From contig NZ_CP129968.2 of NCBI RefSeq assembly GCF_030503875.2, positions 124,001 to 188,000 of the forward strand: a DNA stretch of 64,000 nucleotides, read 5' to 3'. The position numbers were made by a program, and so were the translations under genes. Positions 18,741 to 25,772 of the stretch are shown here, one piece after another. Numbering within the stretch: the first letter of the stretch is position 1; the number at the start of each line of letters is the position of its first letter. Source of the DNA: Marivirga arenosa. Lineage in GTDB: Bacteria > Bacteroidota > Bacteroidia > Cytophagales > Cyclobacteriaceae. The notes below the pieces were generated by a model. That model was not told the DNA's origin and did not search any database. It saw only the letters and a program-made list of their open reading frames with translations.

Positions 18741-18887
18741 ATGAAAAGAATTAACAAAAACCAGTTCATCGGATTTCTTATAGGATTATTTGCCGTATTG
18801 GGTACTGAATTTTTATCCAATACTGAAAAATATGTAGATGCATTTAAGAATGGCTATGAGATGGCCCAAAAGCCTATATCCGAATAA
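18741..18887 (+). CDS. Small membrane-anchored protein, 48 aa
   Basis: The frame encodes MKRINKNQFIGFLIGLFAVLG..., with one hydrophobic helix (about residues 9-22) and a polar tail containing NTEKYVDAFKNGYEMAQKP. It sits between the terminator of the upstream gene and the stop of the convergent outer-membrane protein, ending at the base before it. Family unknown to me; the coherent one-helix design and exact fit into the gap support it. Confidence 0.5.
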   Translation: MKRINKNQFIGFLIGLFAVLGTEFLSNTEKYVDAFKNGYEMAQKPISE

Positions 18888-20600
18888 TTAAAATAAATTC
18901 TCTCGCTTAGGAATATTCCATCTAAGATTTATTCCATAAAAACTATTCTCACTGGTATTATTACCAAATTGGCTTTCTTGATTTCTAATACTATAATTTA
19001 AATCAAGGAAGAGATTATGATACGGCATATAACTTAAGGTCATTTTCACGAATTGTAAGGTATTACGTTCTCCTTGACCAATTGTATGTCCATATTGCCA
19101 TCTGCTTCCTGTATCAGGATTGATGTGTGTATATCGAGTATTATTCGTTTTAAAAATATCACCTCCAAAATGGCCCACAGCAGTAGTATCTGTTCCAAAT
19201 TCAGCCATTACCGCTTTTGCCTGAAAATGAATTCTAGGTGTGATTTGATAACGCAAAGTAGCCACCCACTCTTCAAAATTAGCACCTAAAGGATGAGCTA
19301 ATGGTTGCTTATAATTCGCATAATTAGTGAAATTAGAATCATGCCCATAAATAAAAGGTCTTGCTACATTATATTCAGCCTGCAAATCCAAATTAGGAAT
19401 TTCAAAAGCATTGAAATACTTCAAACCCGTCTGAACCGCCCATTTATTGGCCCACCAGCCTCCTTGTCTTAAATTATCAATTAAGAATTCATCCAAAACG
19501 AGTTGACCGTATAAGCTGAACCGCTTTAAGAATAATGCCCTGAAATCCATACCCAAAAGAGCGTTACCAGAACTACCATCCTGTTGTTCTAAGGCTCTAT
19601 AAAAAATTAATGGATTGAAGTAAACCGGATCAATTGGATTTTGAGCGACTGATGAATCGCCCGACATGATGGCCTCAAAAACTCCTATGTTGATGTTATC
19701 GGTAATATTATAGCTTAAATGGTGAAGCGATAAAAATTTCCGAGGATACTGATATTGTGTACCTGATAGCTGGTTCCCTCTTAGTACAACATCTGCTGTT
19801 TGCAATCCAAATAGGTTGGTATAATTCAATTTCCAGATGCTTGTCTCAGCTTTTAAAAACAGATAGCCCGGAGAAAAATCGCTTAGAATTAACGAACGTT
19901 CTCCATTACCTATGAAAAAGCGATCATGACCAAATTGTAAATTAATACTTTTGGTAGCCTGAAATGAGATATATCCTCTAGCAGTGAAAAAATCTACCCC
20001 TTCATTATTATCACCATAAGGCTTCCAAAATCCTTCATTAGGCACTGCGCTAAAATCGCTTACATAATCATTCACATAAGACGGAAATACGACTTGATTT
20101 TCACCTACGAAAGTGTAAAACCCTAACTTTTTATTAATCAGTCCTCTTACCTCAAGCCCGCGGGTATTGGTATAAAGTCTATTATCAGAAATACTTTCTT
20201 GCCCGATTGAAAAATCTAAAACGGGGTTGATATGTAAATCAAATTCATCATTATGAACATTCAAAAAGTCTGCTTTAGTTTTATAAATGTGCCCAAATAT
20301 GCCTTTTTCATTTTTGTAATCAGCACTATCAACCCATTCCCAATTATCATTTTTCAAATAATTATGGTTGAATTTATCTTTTCGATTATAATCACCCGTA
20401 TCTAAACTATCTAAAAACTGAGCAATTTCTTTTCTATTAAATGGCTTCATGGAAGCATGAAAACCTTCAGAAAATTTCCCGCTTTTCACTTCCAGTCTCT
20501 CCAATAAATGATAATAATCGCGGTTTAGAGGAGCATTTACAGCCTGACCAAGCAAAAGTGAGGTGGAGAAAATGAAAAAGATAGTAAATAATAATCTCAT
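18888..20600 (-). CDS. Outer-membrane beta-barrel protein, Wzi/RemB-like
   Basis: The preferred start is the ATG at 20600 (MRLLFTIFFIFSTSLLLGQ, a signal peptide), giving 570 residues; an in-frame TTG at 20645 extends it without sense. The mature part opens with a helical stretch (NRDYYHLLERLEVKSGKFSEGFHASMKPFNRKEIAQFL) and continues as alternating aromatic beta strands with repeated FGHDRFFIGNGERSLILSDFSPGY-like hairpins, as in the capsule-assembly Wzi family and the Bacteroidota gliding-associated RemB proteins. It probably sits in the outer membrane and handles surface polysaccharide or adhesin attachment; the exact role is inference. Confidence 0.75.
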   Translation of the reverse strand: MRLLFTIFFIFSTSLLLGQAVNAPLNRDYYHLLERLEVKSGKFSEGFHASMKPFNRKEIAQFLDSLDTGDYNRKDKFNHNYLKNDNWEWVDSADYKNEKGIFGHIYKTKADFLNVHNDEFDLHINPVLDFSIGQESISDNRLYTNTRGLEVRGLINKKLGFYTFVGENQVVFPSYVNDYVSDFSAVPNEGFWKPYGDNNEGVDFFTARGYISFQATKSINLQFGHDRFFIGNGERSLILSDFSPGYLFLKAETSIWKLNYTNLFGLQTADVVLRGNQLSGTQYQYPRKFLSLHHLSYNITDNINIGVFEAIMSGDSSVAQNPIDPVYFNPLIFYRALEQQDGSSGNALLGMDFRALFLKRFSLYGQLVLDEFLIDNLRQGGWWANKWAVQTGLKYFNAFEIPNLDLQAEYNVARPFIYGHDSNFTNYANYKQPLAHPLGANFEEWVATLRYQITPRIHFQAKAVMAEFGTDTTAVGHFGGDIFKTNNTRYTHINPDTGSRWQYGHTIGQGERNTLQFVKMTLSYMPYHNLFLDLNYSIRNQESQFGNNTSENSFYGINLRWNIPKRENLF

Positions 20601-20659
20601 ATTGAATACTTTATGGCTTGCAAGATAATTAAAATAGTTAAGCAATAAATAAGCAGGTG

Positions 20660-20691
20660 TTTGGAAAGATTAAATGCATCTGCTATTTTTG
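20660..20691 (+). promoter_or_regulatory. Bacteroidota-type promoter of rpmE2
   Basis: TTTG (20660-20663) and TATTTTTG (20684-20691) are separated by exactly 20 bases, a textbook match to the TTTG/TAnnTTTG promoter read by the Bacteroidota primary sigma factor. Transcription would start near 20697, giving a leader of about 45 bases. Confidence 0.75.
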
Positions 20692-20740
20692 CATTCCTTT
20701 AAAAGAATTGGTTGGAAATCAATAATTTAATTTATTAGTT

Positions 20741-20989
20741 ATGAAAAAAGAAATTCATCCGGATTACAGAGAAGTTGTATTCTGGGATACTCAAGCAGAC
20801 GTGAAATTCTTAACGAGGTCTACAATGACTTCCGATGAAACTATCAAAATGGATGATGGTAAAGAATATCCGGTAGTAAAAATTGAAGTTAGTTCAGCTT
20901 CTCACCCTTTTTATACAGGAAAGAAAATTTTCTTGGATACTGCAGGTCGTGTGGAGAAGTTCAACCAAAAATACAAAAAGAAGAAATAA
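20741..20989 (+). CDS. rpmE2: Ribosomal protein L31, type B
   Basis: The 82-residue protein opens [18 protein letters not shown] and contains [24 protein letters not shown], both typical of L31B. It lacks the cysteines of the zinc-binding form, so it does not need zinc. It is monocistronic, with promoter and terminator of its own. Confidence 0.96.
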   Translation: MKKEIHPDYREVVFWDTQADVKFLTRSTMTSDETIKMDDGKEYPVVKIEVSSASHPFYTGKKIFLDTAGRVEKFNQKYKKKK

Positions 20990-21012
20990 TTATAGATTAT
21001 CACTTCTTCAAG

Positions 21013-21046
21013 AAAGTCTCTCTGAATTTAATTTTAGAGAGACTTT
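21013..21046 (+). terminator. Intrinsic terminator after rpmE2
   Basis: AAAGTCTCTCT pairs with AGAGAGACTTT (11 bp, 12-base loop) followed by T residues, 23 bases after the stop. Confidence 0.88.
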
Positions 21047-21099
21047 TTTATTTATACACCACTCAACATTTTTGTTTCGTCCATCACAATTATAAAGCT

Positions 21100-21107
21100 T
21101 ATATTTG
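21100..21107 (+). promoter_or_regulatory. Putative -7 element of the decarboxylase gene
   Basis: TATATTTG matches TAnnTTTG and lies 22 bases upstream of the ATG at 21130. The nearest TTTG upstream is spaced about 25 bases, longer than usual. Confidence 0.45.
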
Positions 21108-21129
21108 AATGCATTGAAAATCATTCATT

Positions 21130-22545
21130 ATGGAGATAGAAGAGTTCAGAAAGCATGCCCATGCCATGGTAGATTGGATGGCCGATTATTTAGAAAATGT
21201 AGAAGAATATCCGGTCCTTTCAAAGGTTAAGCCGGGAGAAATAAAAGCTCAACTTCCAAAGCAATTTCCGGATAAGCCGGAAGAATTCAGTTCCATCTTT
21301 AAAGATTTTGAAGATAAAATCATGCCGGGCATCACCCATTGGGAAAGCCCTAACTTTTTTGCCTATTTCCCGGCTTCTAAAAGCAAGCCTTCTATATTAG
21401 GTGAGATGTTGATGTCAGTACTAGGTACTCAAGGTATGGTTTGGCTCACCTCCCCAGCTGCTACCGAATTAGAGGACCGCATGATGGAATGGATGCGTGA
21501 TTTGCTTGGCCTTTCTAAAGATTGGACTGGTTCGATTCAGGACACTGCCTCCACAGGAACATTTAATGCATTGATTACGGCAAGAGAAAAAGCCTGTAAT
21601 TTCCAAATTAATGAAAAGGGATTCCATCGAATGCCTAGCTACAGAATTTATGCTTCAGAACAAGCACATAGTTCCATTGATAAGAATGTGAAAATCGCGG
21701 GCTTTGGCATTAATAATTTAGTCAAAATTCCTGTAGATGAGAATTTCGCAATGATTCCTGAAAAGCTGGAAGAAAAAATTCAAAAAGATATAGATTCGGG
21801 CTACGAACCTCTTTTTATTTTGGGTGCATTGGGTACTACAGGAACGACTGCTGTTGATCCACTTGAAAAAATCGGACAGATTGCCAAAAAACATCATATC
21901 TGGTTTCATGTGGATGCTGCTTATTCCGGTGCCGCTTTAATTTGTCCGGAACATAGGTGGATGAGCAAAGGATTAGAATTAGCTGACAGCATGGTTTTCA
22001 ATCCGCATAAGTGGATGTTTGTGAATTTCGACTGTAGCCTTTACTATGTGAAAGAACCTGATTTATTAAAACAAACCTATAGCATAACTCCTGAATATTT
22101 AAAAACAGATGCTGATGAGCAAGTTAATAATTATAGAGACTGGCACATCCAATTGGGCAGAAGGTTCAGGGCTTTAAAATTATGGTTTGTCTTGCGCGAA
22201 TTTGGAGCCGATAAATTAAGATCCATCATTCACAATCATATTAAATGGGCTCAATGGCTGGAAAAAGAGATTGAAAATTCCCCTGATTTTGAAATGCTGG
22301 CGCCTGTTCCGGTTAACCTCTTGTGCTTCCGATTTAATAATGGAAAAATGAATGAGAATGAACTGAATCAATTCAATGAACAGCTGCTAAAACAGGTAAA
22401 TGCCACTGGGAAAATATTTATTACGCACACCAAGCTAAATGGAAAATACACTTTACGTTTAGTGGGCGGACACCCTGAATTGACTAAAGGACATTTAGAA
22501 ATAGCTTGGAAACTGATCCAGGATACTGCTCATAAAACACAGTAA
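21130..22545 (+). CDS. PLP-dependent aromatic-L-amino-acid decarboxylase family
   Basis: The 471-residue protein is a group II decarboxylase like DDC/tyrosine decarboxylase. It opens with EFRKHAHAMVDWMADYLENVEEYPV, contains HWESPNFFAYFPAS and the PLP-contacting HVDAAYSG (Asp262), and the Schiff-base lysine in FNPHKWMF (Lys294). Length and motifs are complete. Substrate is probably an aromatic amino acid (tryptophan, phenylalanine or tyrosine), but sequence alone does not tell which. It has no operon partner. Confidence 0.92.
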   Translation: MEIEEFRKHAHAMVDWMADYLENVEEYPVLSKVKPGEIKAQLPKQFPDKPEEFSSIFKDFEDKIMPGITHWESPNFFAYFPASKSKPSILGEMLMSVLGTQGMVWLTSPAATELEDRMMEWMRDLLGLSKDWTGSIQDTASTGTFNALITAREKACNFQINEKGFHRMPSYRIYASEQAHSSIDKNVKIAGFGINNLVKIPVDENFAMIPEKLEEKIQKDIDSGYEPLFILGALGTTGTTAVDPLEKIGQIAKKHHIWFHVDAAYSGAALICPEHRWMSKGLELADSMVFNPHKWMFVNFDCSLYYVKEPDLLKQTYSITPEYLKTDADEQVNNYRDWHIQLGRRFRALKLWFVLREFGADKLRSIIHNHIKWAQWLEKEIENSPDFEMLAPVPVNLLCFRFNNGKMNENELNQFNEQLLKQVNATGKIFITHTKLNGKYTLRLVGGHPELTKGHLEIAWKLIQDTAHKTQ

Positions 22546-22731
22546 GCAAGCTGTATAAAAATAGCAAATACTGAGCCGGTAGAGCAGGCTATTTCTTTGC
22601 CTTTTTTAACCGTAGATTTAAACTTTTATTAACGTTTTATTGATACCTATTTCCAAAAAACCTTCTCAATCGGTTCTATTAACATTTTATATTAACCTAA
22701 TAATTAGTAAATTGCTTTAAAGCATAATATA

Positions 22732-22757
22732 GATATGACCACATTTGTGAGCATATC
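22732..22757. promoter_or_regulatory. 26-bp imperfect palindrome upstream of the amidohydrolase gene
   Basis: GATATGACCACA and TGTGAGCATATC are complementary at 10 of 12 positions around TT. It lies 28 bases before the start at 22786 and has operator dimensions. The remainder of 22546-22785 is AT-rich and shows no other feature. Confidence 0.4.
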
Positions 22758-22785
22758 CAGATGTTGGCATCAAAGGAAATAATCA

Positions 22786-23724
22786 ATGAAAAAAATACTT
22801 CTTATTCTCTTTCTTGTGATTAACCTTGATTCTTTTGCGCAAGATCCACAATTACCCATAATCGATATTCACTTACATGCTTATCAGGGAGTACCTCCAA
22901 ACATGAAAGCTTCATGGGCAGGTGAATCTTATGCGCAAGGACTTAGTTCACCAGAAAATGCATCGACTCATCTTCAAATGGTCCTTGATGAGATTGAGAA
23001 AAACAATATCAAGCTTGCTCTGACAAGTAGTACCTCAATAAAAGCGCTTGAAACTTGGCAACAATCCCGTCCAGAATTGTTTCTGATGGGTATTCAAACA
23101 GATGATGATGGAAAACCGATTTTAAGCCCAGACTCTCTCAAACTATATTTCGATAATAACAAGGTTAACGCGCTCGGAGAATTGGGGCTTCAATATGCTG
23201 GAATTGCTCCTGATGACCCAATGATGGAGCCCTACTACAAAGTTGCGGAAGACTATGGTATTCCAGTCTGTTTACACACAGGTTTAGGTCCTCCAGGAGG
23301 CCCACACACCTTTGCCCCAAAATTCAGAACCACTCTAGGCAAACCAACACTCTTTGAACCAGTATTGGTCAAACACCCTAACATGAAAGCTTTTATAGCG
23401 CATGCAGGCTGGCCTTATATTTCAGAAACTATAGCAATGATGTACATCTATCCTAATTTGTACGCTGACATTGGGGTTTTGAACTGGGCGCTGACGAAGA
23501 AAGCTTTCTACACCGCACTTAAACAATTAATGGATGCCGGATTTGGTAAACGCATTATGTTTGGAACTGATCAGATGTTATGGCCAGAAGCAATCTCAAT
23601 TGCCATTAAGGCGGTAAAAGAAGCACATTTCTTGTCCGAAGATCAAAAAAGGGATATACTCTATAACAATGCTGCTACTTTTTTAGACCTTTCTGAAGAG
23701 ACAATTGCTAAACATCATGAATGA
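22786..23724 (+). CDS. Secreted amidohydrolase (amidohydrolase_2 family)
   Basis: The 312-residue protein has a signal peptide (KKILLILFLVINLDSFAQ) and then a TIM-barrel metal hydrolase: the metal-binding HLH (His29, His31), a mid-barrel histidine in VCLHTGLGPPGG, a further one in FIAHAGWPY, and the terminal aspartate in IMFGTDQMLWPE. These match the amidohydrolase-2 group, which includes decarboxylases and lactonases; substrate unknown. It begins a stretch of accessory character (dead gene, sigma factor), so it may have arrived by transfer, which is inference only. Confidence 0.85.
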   Translation: MKKILLILFLVINLDSFAQDPQLPIIDIHLHAYQGVPPNMKASWAGESYAQGLSSPENASTHLQMVLDEIEKNNIKLALTSSTSIKALETWQQSRPELFLMGIQTDDDGKPILSPDSLKLYFDNNKVNALGELGLQYAGIAPDDPMMEPYYKVAEDYGIPVCLHTGLGPPGGPHTFAPKFRTTLGKPTLFEPVLVKHPNMKAFIAHAGWPYISETIAMMYIYPNLYADIGVLNWALTKKAFYTALKQLMDAGFGKRIMFGTDQMLWPEAISIAIKAVKEAHFLSEDQKRDILYNNAATFLDLSEETIAKHHE

Positions 23725-23748
23725 TGACTAGAACAATAAATCCGGTGC

Positions 23749-23858
23749 TAACAATGGATAAAATGAATGCACATAATATCTTTGAGTAATCTAAGAAGTC
23801 AAATCAAAAGTCTTGTCCTTTTAGAGCGTTTAAGTAAACTCATTTTATCCAGACGTTA
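23749..23858. repeat. TAAC...GTTA inverted repeat in front of a dead gene, attC-like
   Basis: TGGATAAAATGA (23755-23766) is exactly complementary to 23840-23851. Outside the arms are TAAC (23749-23752) and CGTTA (23854-23858). The whole spans 110 bases and ends 7 bases before the start codon of the dead gene. The arrangement (AAC, arm, long centre, arm, GTT) is that of integron attC sites, but the outer boxes do not fit the RYYYAAC/GTTRRRY consensus exactly. Confidence 0.5.
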
Positions 23859-23865
23859 AAGTTGA

Positions 23866-24234
23866 ATGAAAATCGAGAACAGCAGAATGTTATCAGACTT
23901 TTTTGAAAATAAGGACAGCTCTGCATCCGTCTTTGAACAGTGGGTCTATTCAAATCCTGATTTGGAAACCGAAATTGGAGAACATATTTAATCAGAGTTT
24001 ATTTTATTAGACTTTAAAGATAATTCTATAAGGATTCAAGTCAAAGAATTAGTTGATCCATTAATAGATTATGCTCAATTACATAGAAAAGAAATAATTG
24101 CAATTTTAGACAGGCTGATTTCTCAGACAGGCAACCCACTGGACGAAATCAGAAAACTTTTCCAATTGTCTGAAAAAGGTTATATGTTTTTAGCTTCAGC
24201 TGAAATTGGCTATTTTTCGCTGCCATTCATTTAA
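23866..24234 (+). pseudogene. Hypothetical protein gene interrupted by one in-frame stop
   Basis: Starting at the ATG at 23866, 41 codons (MKIENSRMLSDFF...) are followed by TAA at 23989-23991; the same frame then runs on for another 80 codons (SEFILLDFKDNSIRIQVKEL... to LPFI) before the next TAA. The two halves read as one small helical protein of about 122 residues. I recall similar short hypothetical proteins from Bacteroidota; function unknown. A single nonsense change, not a frameshift, explains the break. A real 41-residue peptide or a sequencing error are alternatives. Confidence 0.7.
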
Positions 24235-24335
24235 GCCCGTACGCTCTGCAATAAAAATAATTGTACATTGAAAGTGTGATTTTTTGAAATTTCTGCGAAT
24301 AATAAGCTAAAGATCAAAATTCATTCAATGAAAAA

Positions 24336-24863
24336 ATGCCTTCACATAGCATGTCACCAATAGCGGATAATAAAAAAGACGAATTCTTAGCGACAATTGA
24401 TGATCATAAAAAGATCATCTATAAAGTTGTTAATTCATATTGCAGGAATAAAGAAGACAGAAAGGATTTGGAGCAAGAGATCATTATTCAGTTATGGAAC
24501 TCTTTCGACAAATACAATACTGCATACAAATACTCTACCTGGATGTATCGAATTGCGCTCAATGTTGCCATATCCTTTTATAGAAAGGAGAAAAAATGGC
24601 TAGCGATAAGTGATTTTTATAGTGAGGATTCAATCTACAGTATAGCAGAAGAAAATGAAAGCAAAACAGAATTAGACCATAATATTAAATCACTGCAAGA
24701 ATTCATTGCTAAGCTAAATGAATTAAATAAAGCCTTGATGTTATTGTATTTAGAAGAAAAGCCATACGATGAGATAGCGGACATATTGGGAATAACAAAG
24801 ACCAACGTGGCAACAAAAATTAGCAGACTTAAACTCAAATTAAAAAAAGAATTTCAAAAATAA
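24336..24863 (+). CDS. RNA polymerase sigma factor, ECF type
   Basis: The 175-residue protein has sigma region 2 (YKVVNSYCRNKEDRKDLEQEIIIQLWNSFDKYN... STWMYRIALNVAISFYRKEKK) and region 4 (LNELNKALMLLYLEEKPYDEIADILGITKTNVATKISRLKLKLKKEF, a helix-turn-helix). The linker between them is short, as in ECF factors. An ATG at 24351 is an alternative start. It stands 9 bases before a membrane protein gene, the usual arrangement of an ECF sigma factor with its membrane-bound partner. Confidence 0.88.
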   Translation: MPSHSMSPIADNKKDEFLATIDDHKKIIYKVVNSYCRNKEDRKDLEQEIIIQLWNSFDKYNTAYKYSTWMYRIALNVAISFYRKEKKWLAISDFYSEDSIYSIAEENESKTELDHNIKSLQEFIAKLNELNKALMLLYLEEKPYDEIADILGITKTNVATKISRLKLKLKKEFQK

Positions 24864-24872
24864 TATACTCTT

Positions 24873-25532
24873 ATGGAAGCTCATGAATTAAGTAAAATAA
24901 TGGAAGCTTATGATAATAAGTTGGACAAAACACTCCGCTTAAATAAGTCATCTATGGATCATTTACAGCTTGAAAAGCCTCAAAATAAAACAAAGAAAAT
25001 TCTCGTATCTAGAATCTCTGAAGTCGTGGTATTTAGTTCTTTAGCTATCTTCCTAGGATGGTATGTAGCGAATAATTTGGGGCAAACTCATTTGGTAATA
25101 AGTGGCATCATCCTTCATGTATTTACTCTGATAGCATTGATAGGCAGTATTGGTCAGCTAGTATTATTACAGCAAATCGATTTTTCAAAACCAGTTATTG
25201 AGATCAGAAAAAAAATCGAGTTAGTAAATTCACATGGATTATTGTTTCTAAAATTGATTTTTCTTTCGGCCCCAGTTTGGTGGTCATATGCAATTGTGGG
25301 ACTTGATGTATTTCTGGGTTTTGATATATATATTCATTTAGAGCAGGATTTTGTGATTCGCTATTTAGTGATCAACTTTCTTTTGATCATTCCACTTCTC
25401 TGGTTCTTAAATAAATTGTCTTATAAAAATCTCCATATAAAATGGGTACGAAATACCATCAAAATATTTACAGACCCAAAAACAAAGAAAGCCTTGGAGT
25501 TTTTAAATGATGTAGAAGAATTTGAAAATTAA
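24873..25532 (+). CDS. Four-helix membrane protein, probable partner of the ECF sigma factor
   Basis: The 219-residue protein has a cytoplasmic N-terminus of about 48 charged residues (MEAHELSKIMEAYDNKLDKTLRLNKSS) and four hydrophobic helices, at roughly 50-70, 75-100, 120-145 and 160-178, then a basic tail. I see no recognised anti-sigma zinc motif. The overlap of role with anti-sigma factors is inferred from position directly behind the sigma gene and from the N-terminal cytoplasmic helix, which could hold the sigma factor. Confidence 0.7.
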   Translation: MEAHELSKIMEAYDNKLDKTLRLNKSSMDHLQLEKPQNKTKKILVSRISEVVVFSSLAIFLGWYVANNLGQTHLVISGIILHVFTLIALIGSIGQLVLLQQIDFSKPVIEIRKKIELVNSHGLLFLKLIFLSAPVWWSYAIVGLDVFLGFDIYIHLEQDFVIRYLVINFLLIIPLLWFLNKLSYKNLHIKWVRNTIKIFTDPKTKKALEFLNDVEEFEN

Positions 25533-25558
25533 GTTTTGAAACACAAATGACTATTAAC

Positions 25559-25598
25559 CTTAAGTCCATTTACTACTAATTTTACAAATGGATTTAAG
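25559..25598. repeat. 13-bp inverted repeat after the membrane protein gene
   Basis: CTTAAGTCCATTT pairs with AAATGGATTTAAG at 12 of 13 positions (the other is G-U) around a 14-base loop. It lies 27 bases after the stop but has no T-tract, so it may be a weak terminator or an mRNA 3' end stabiliser. Confidence 0.45.
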
Positions 25599-25772
25599 AT
25601 CAAACTTGAATCGCTTTTTGTTTTTAATGAATAGCTGGTCCGATTCTTCTCATTATTTCCTAATCATTCATTGAATGAGTTATGCATTTGAGGATTATCA
25701 GAGCCAAATCTATTATCTGTCTGCCATCATTCAAATTCCTGTAGGGTGCAATCTATAATTGAATTTATCAAT

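Noticed and set aside
22550..22610. Possible terminator after the decarboxylase gene
   Set aside because: AAATAGC and GCTATTT can pair, but the loop is 22 bases and competing pairings exist; too weak to list as a feature.
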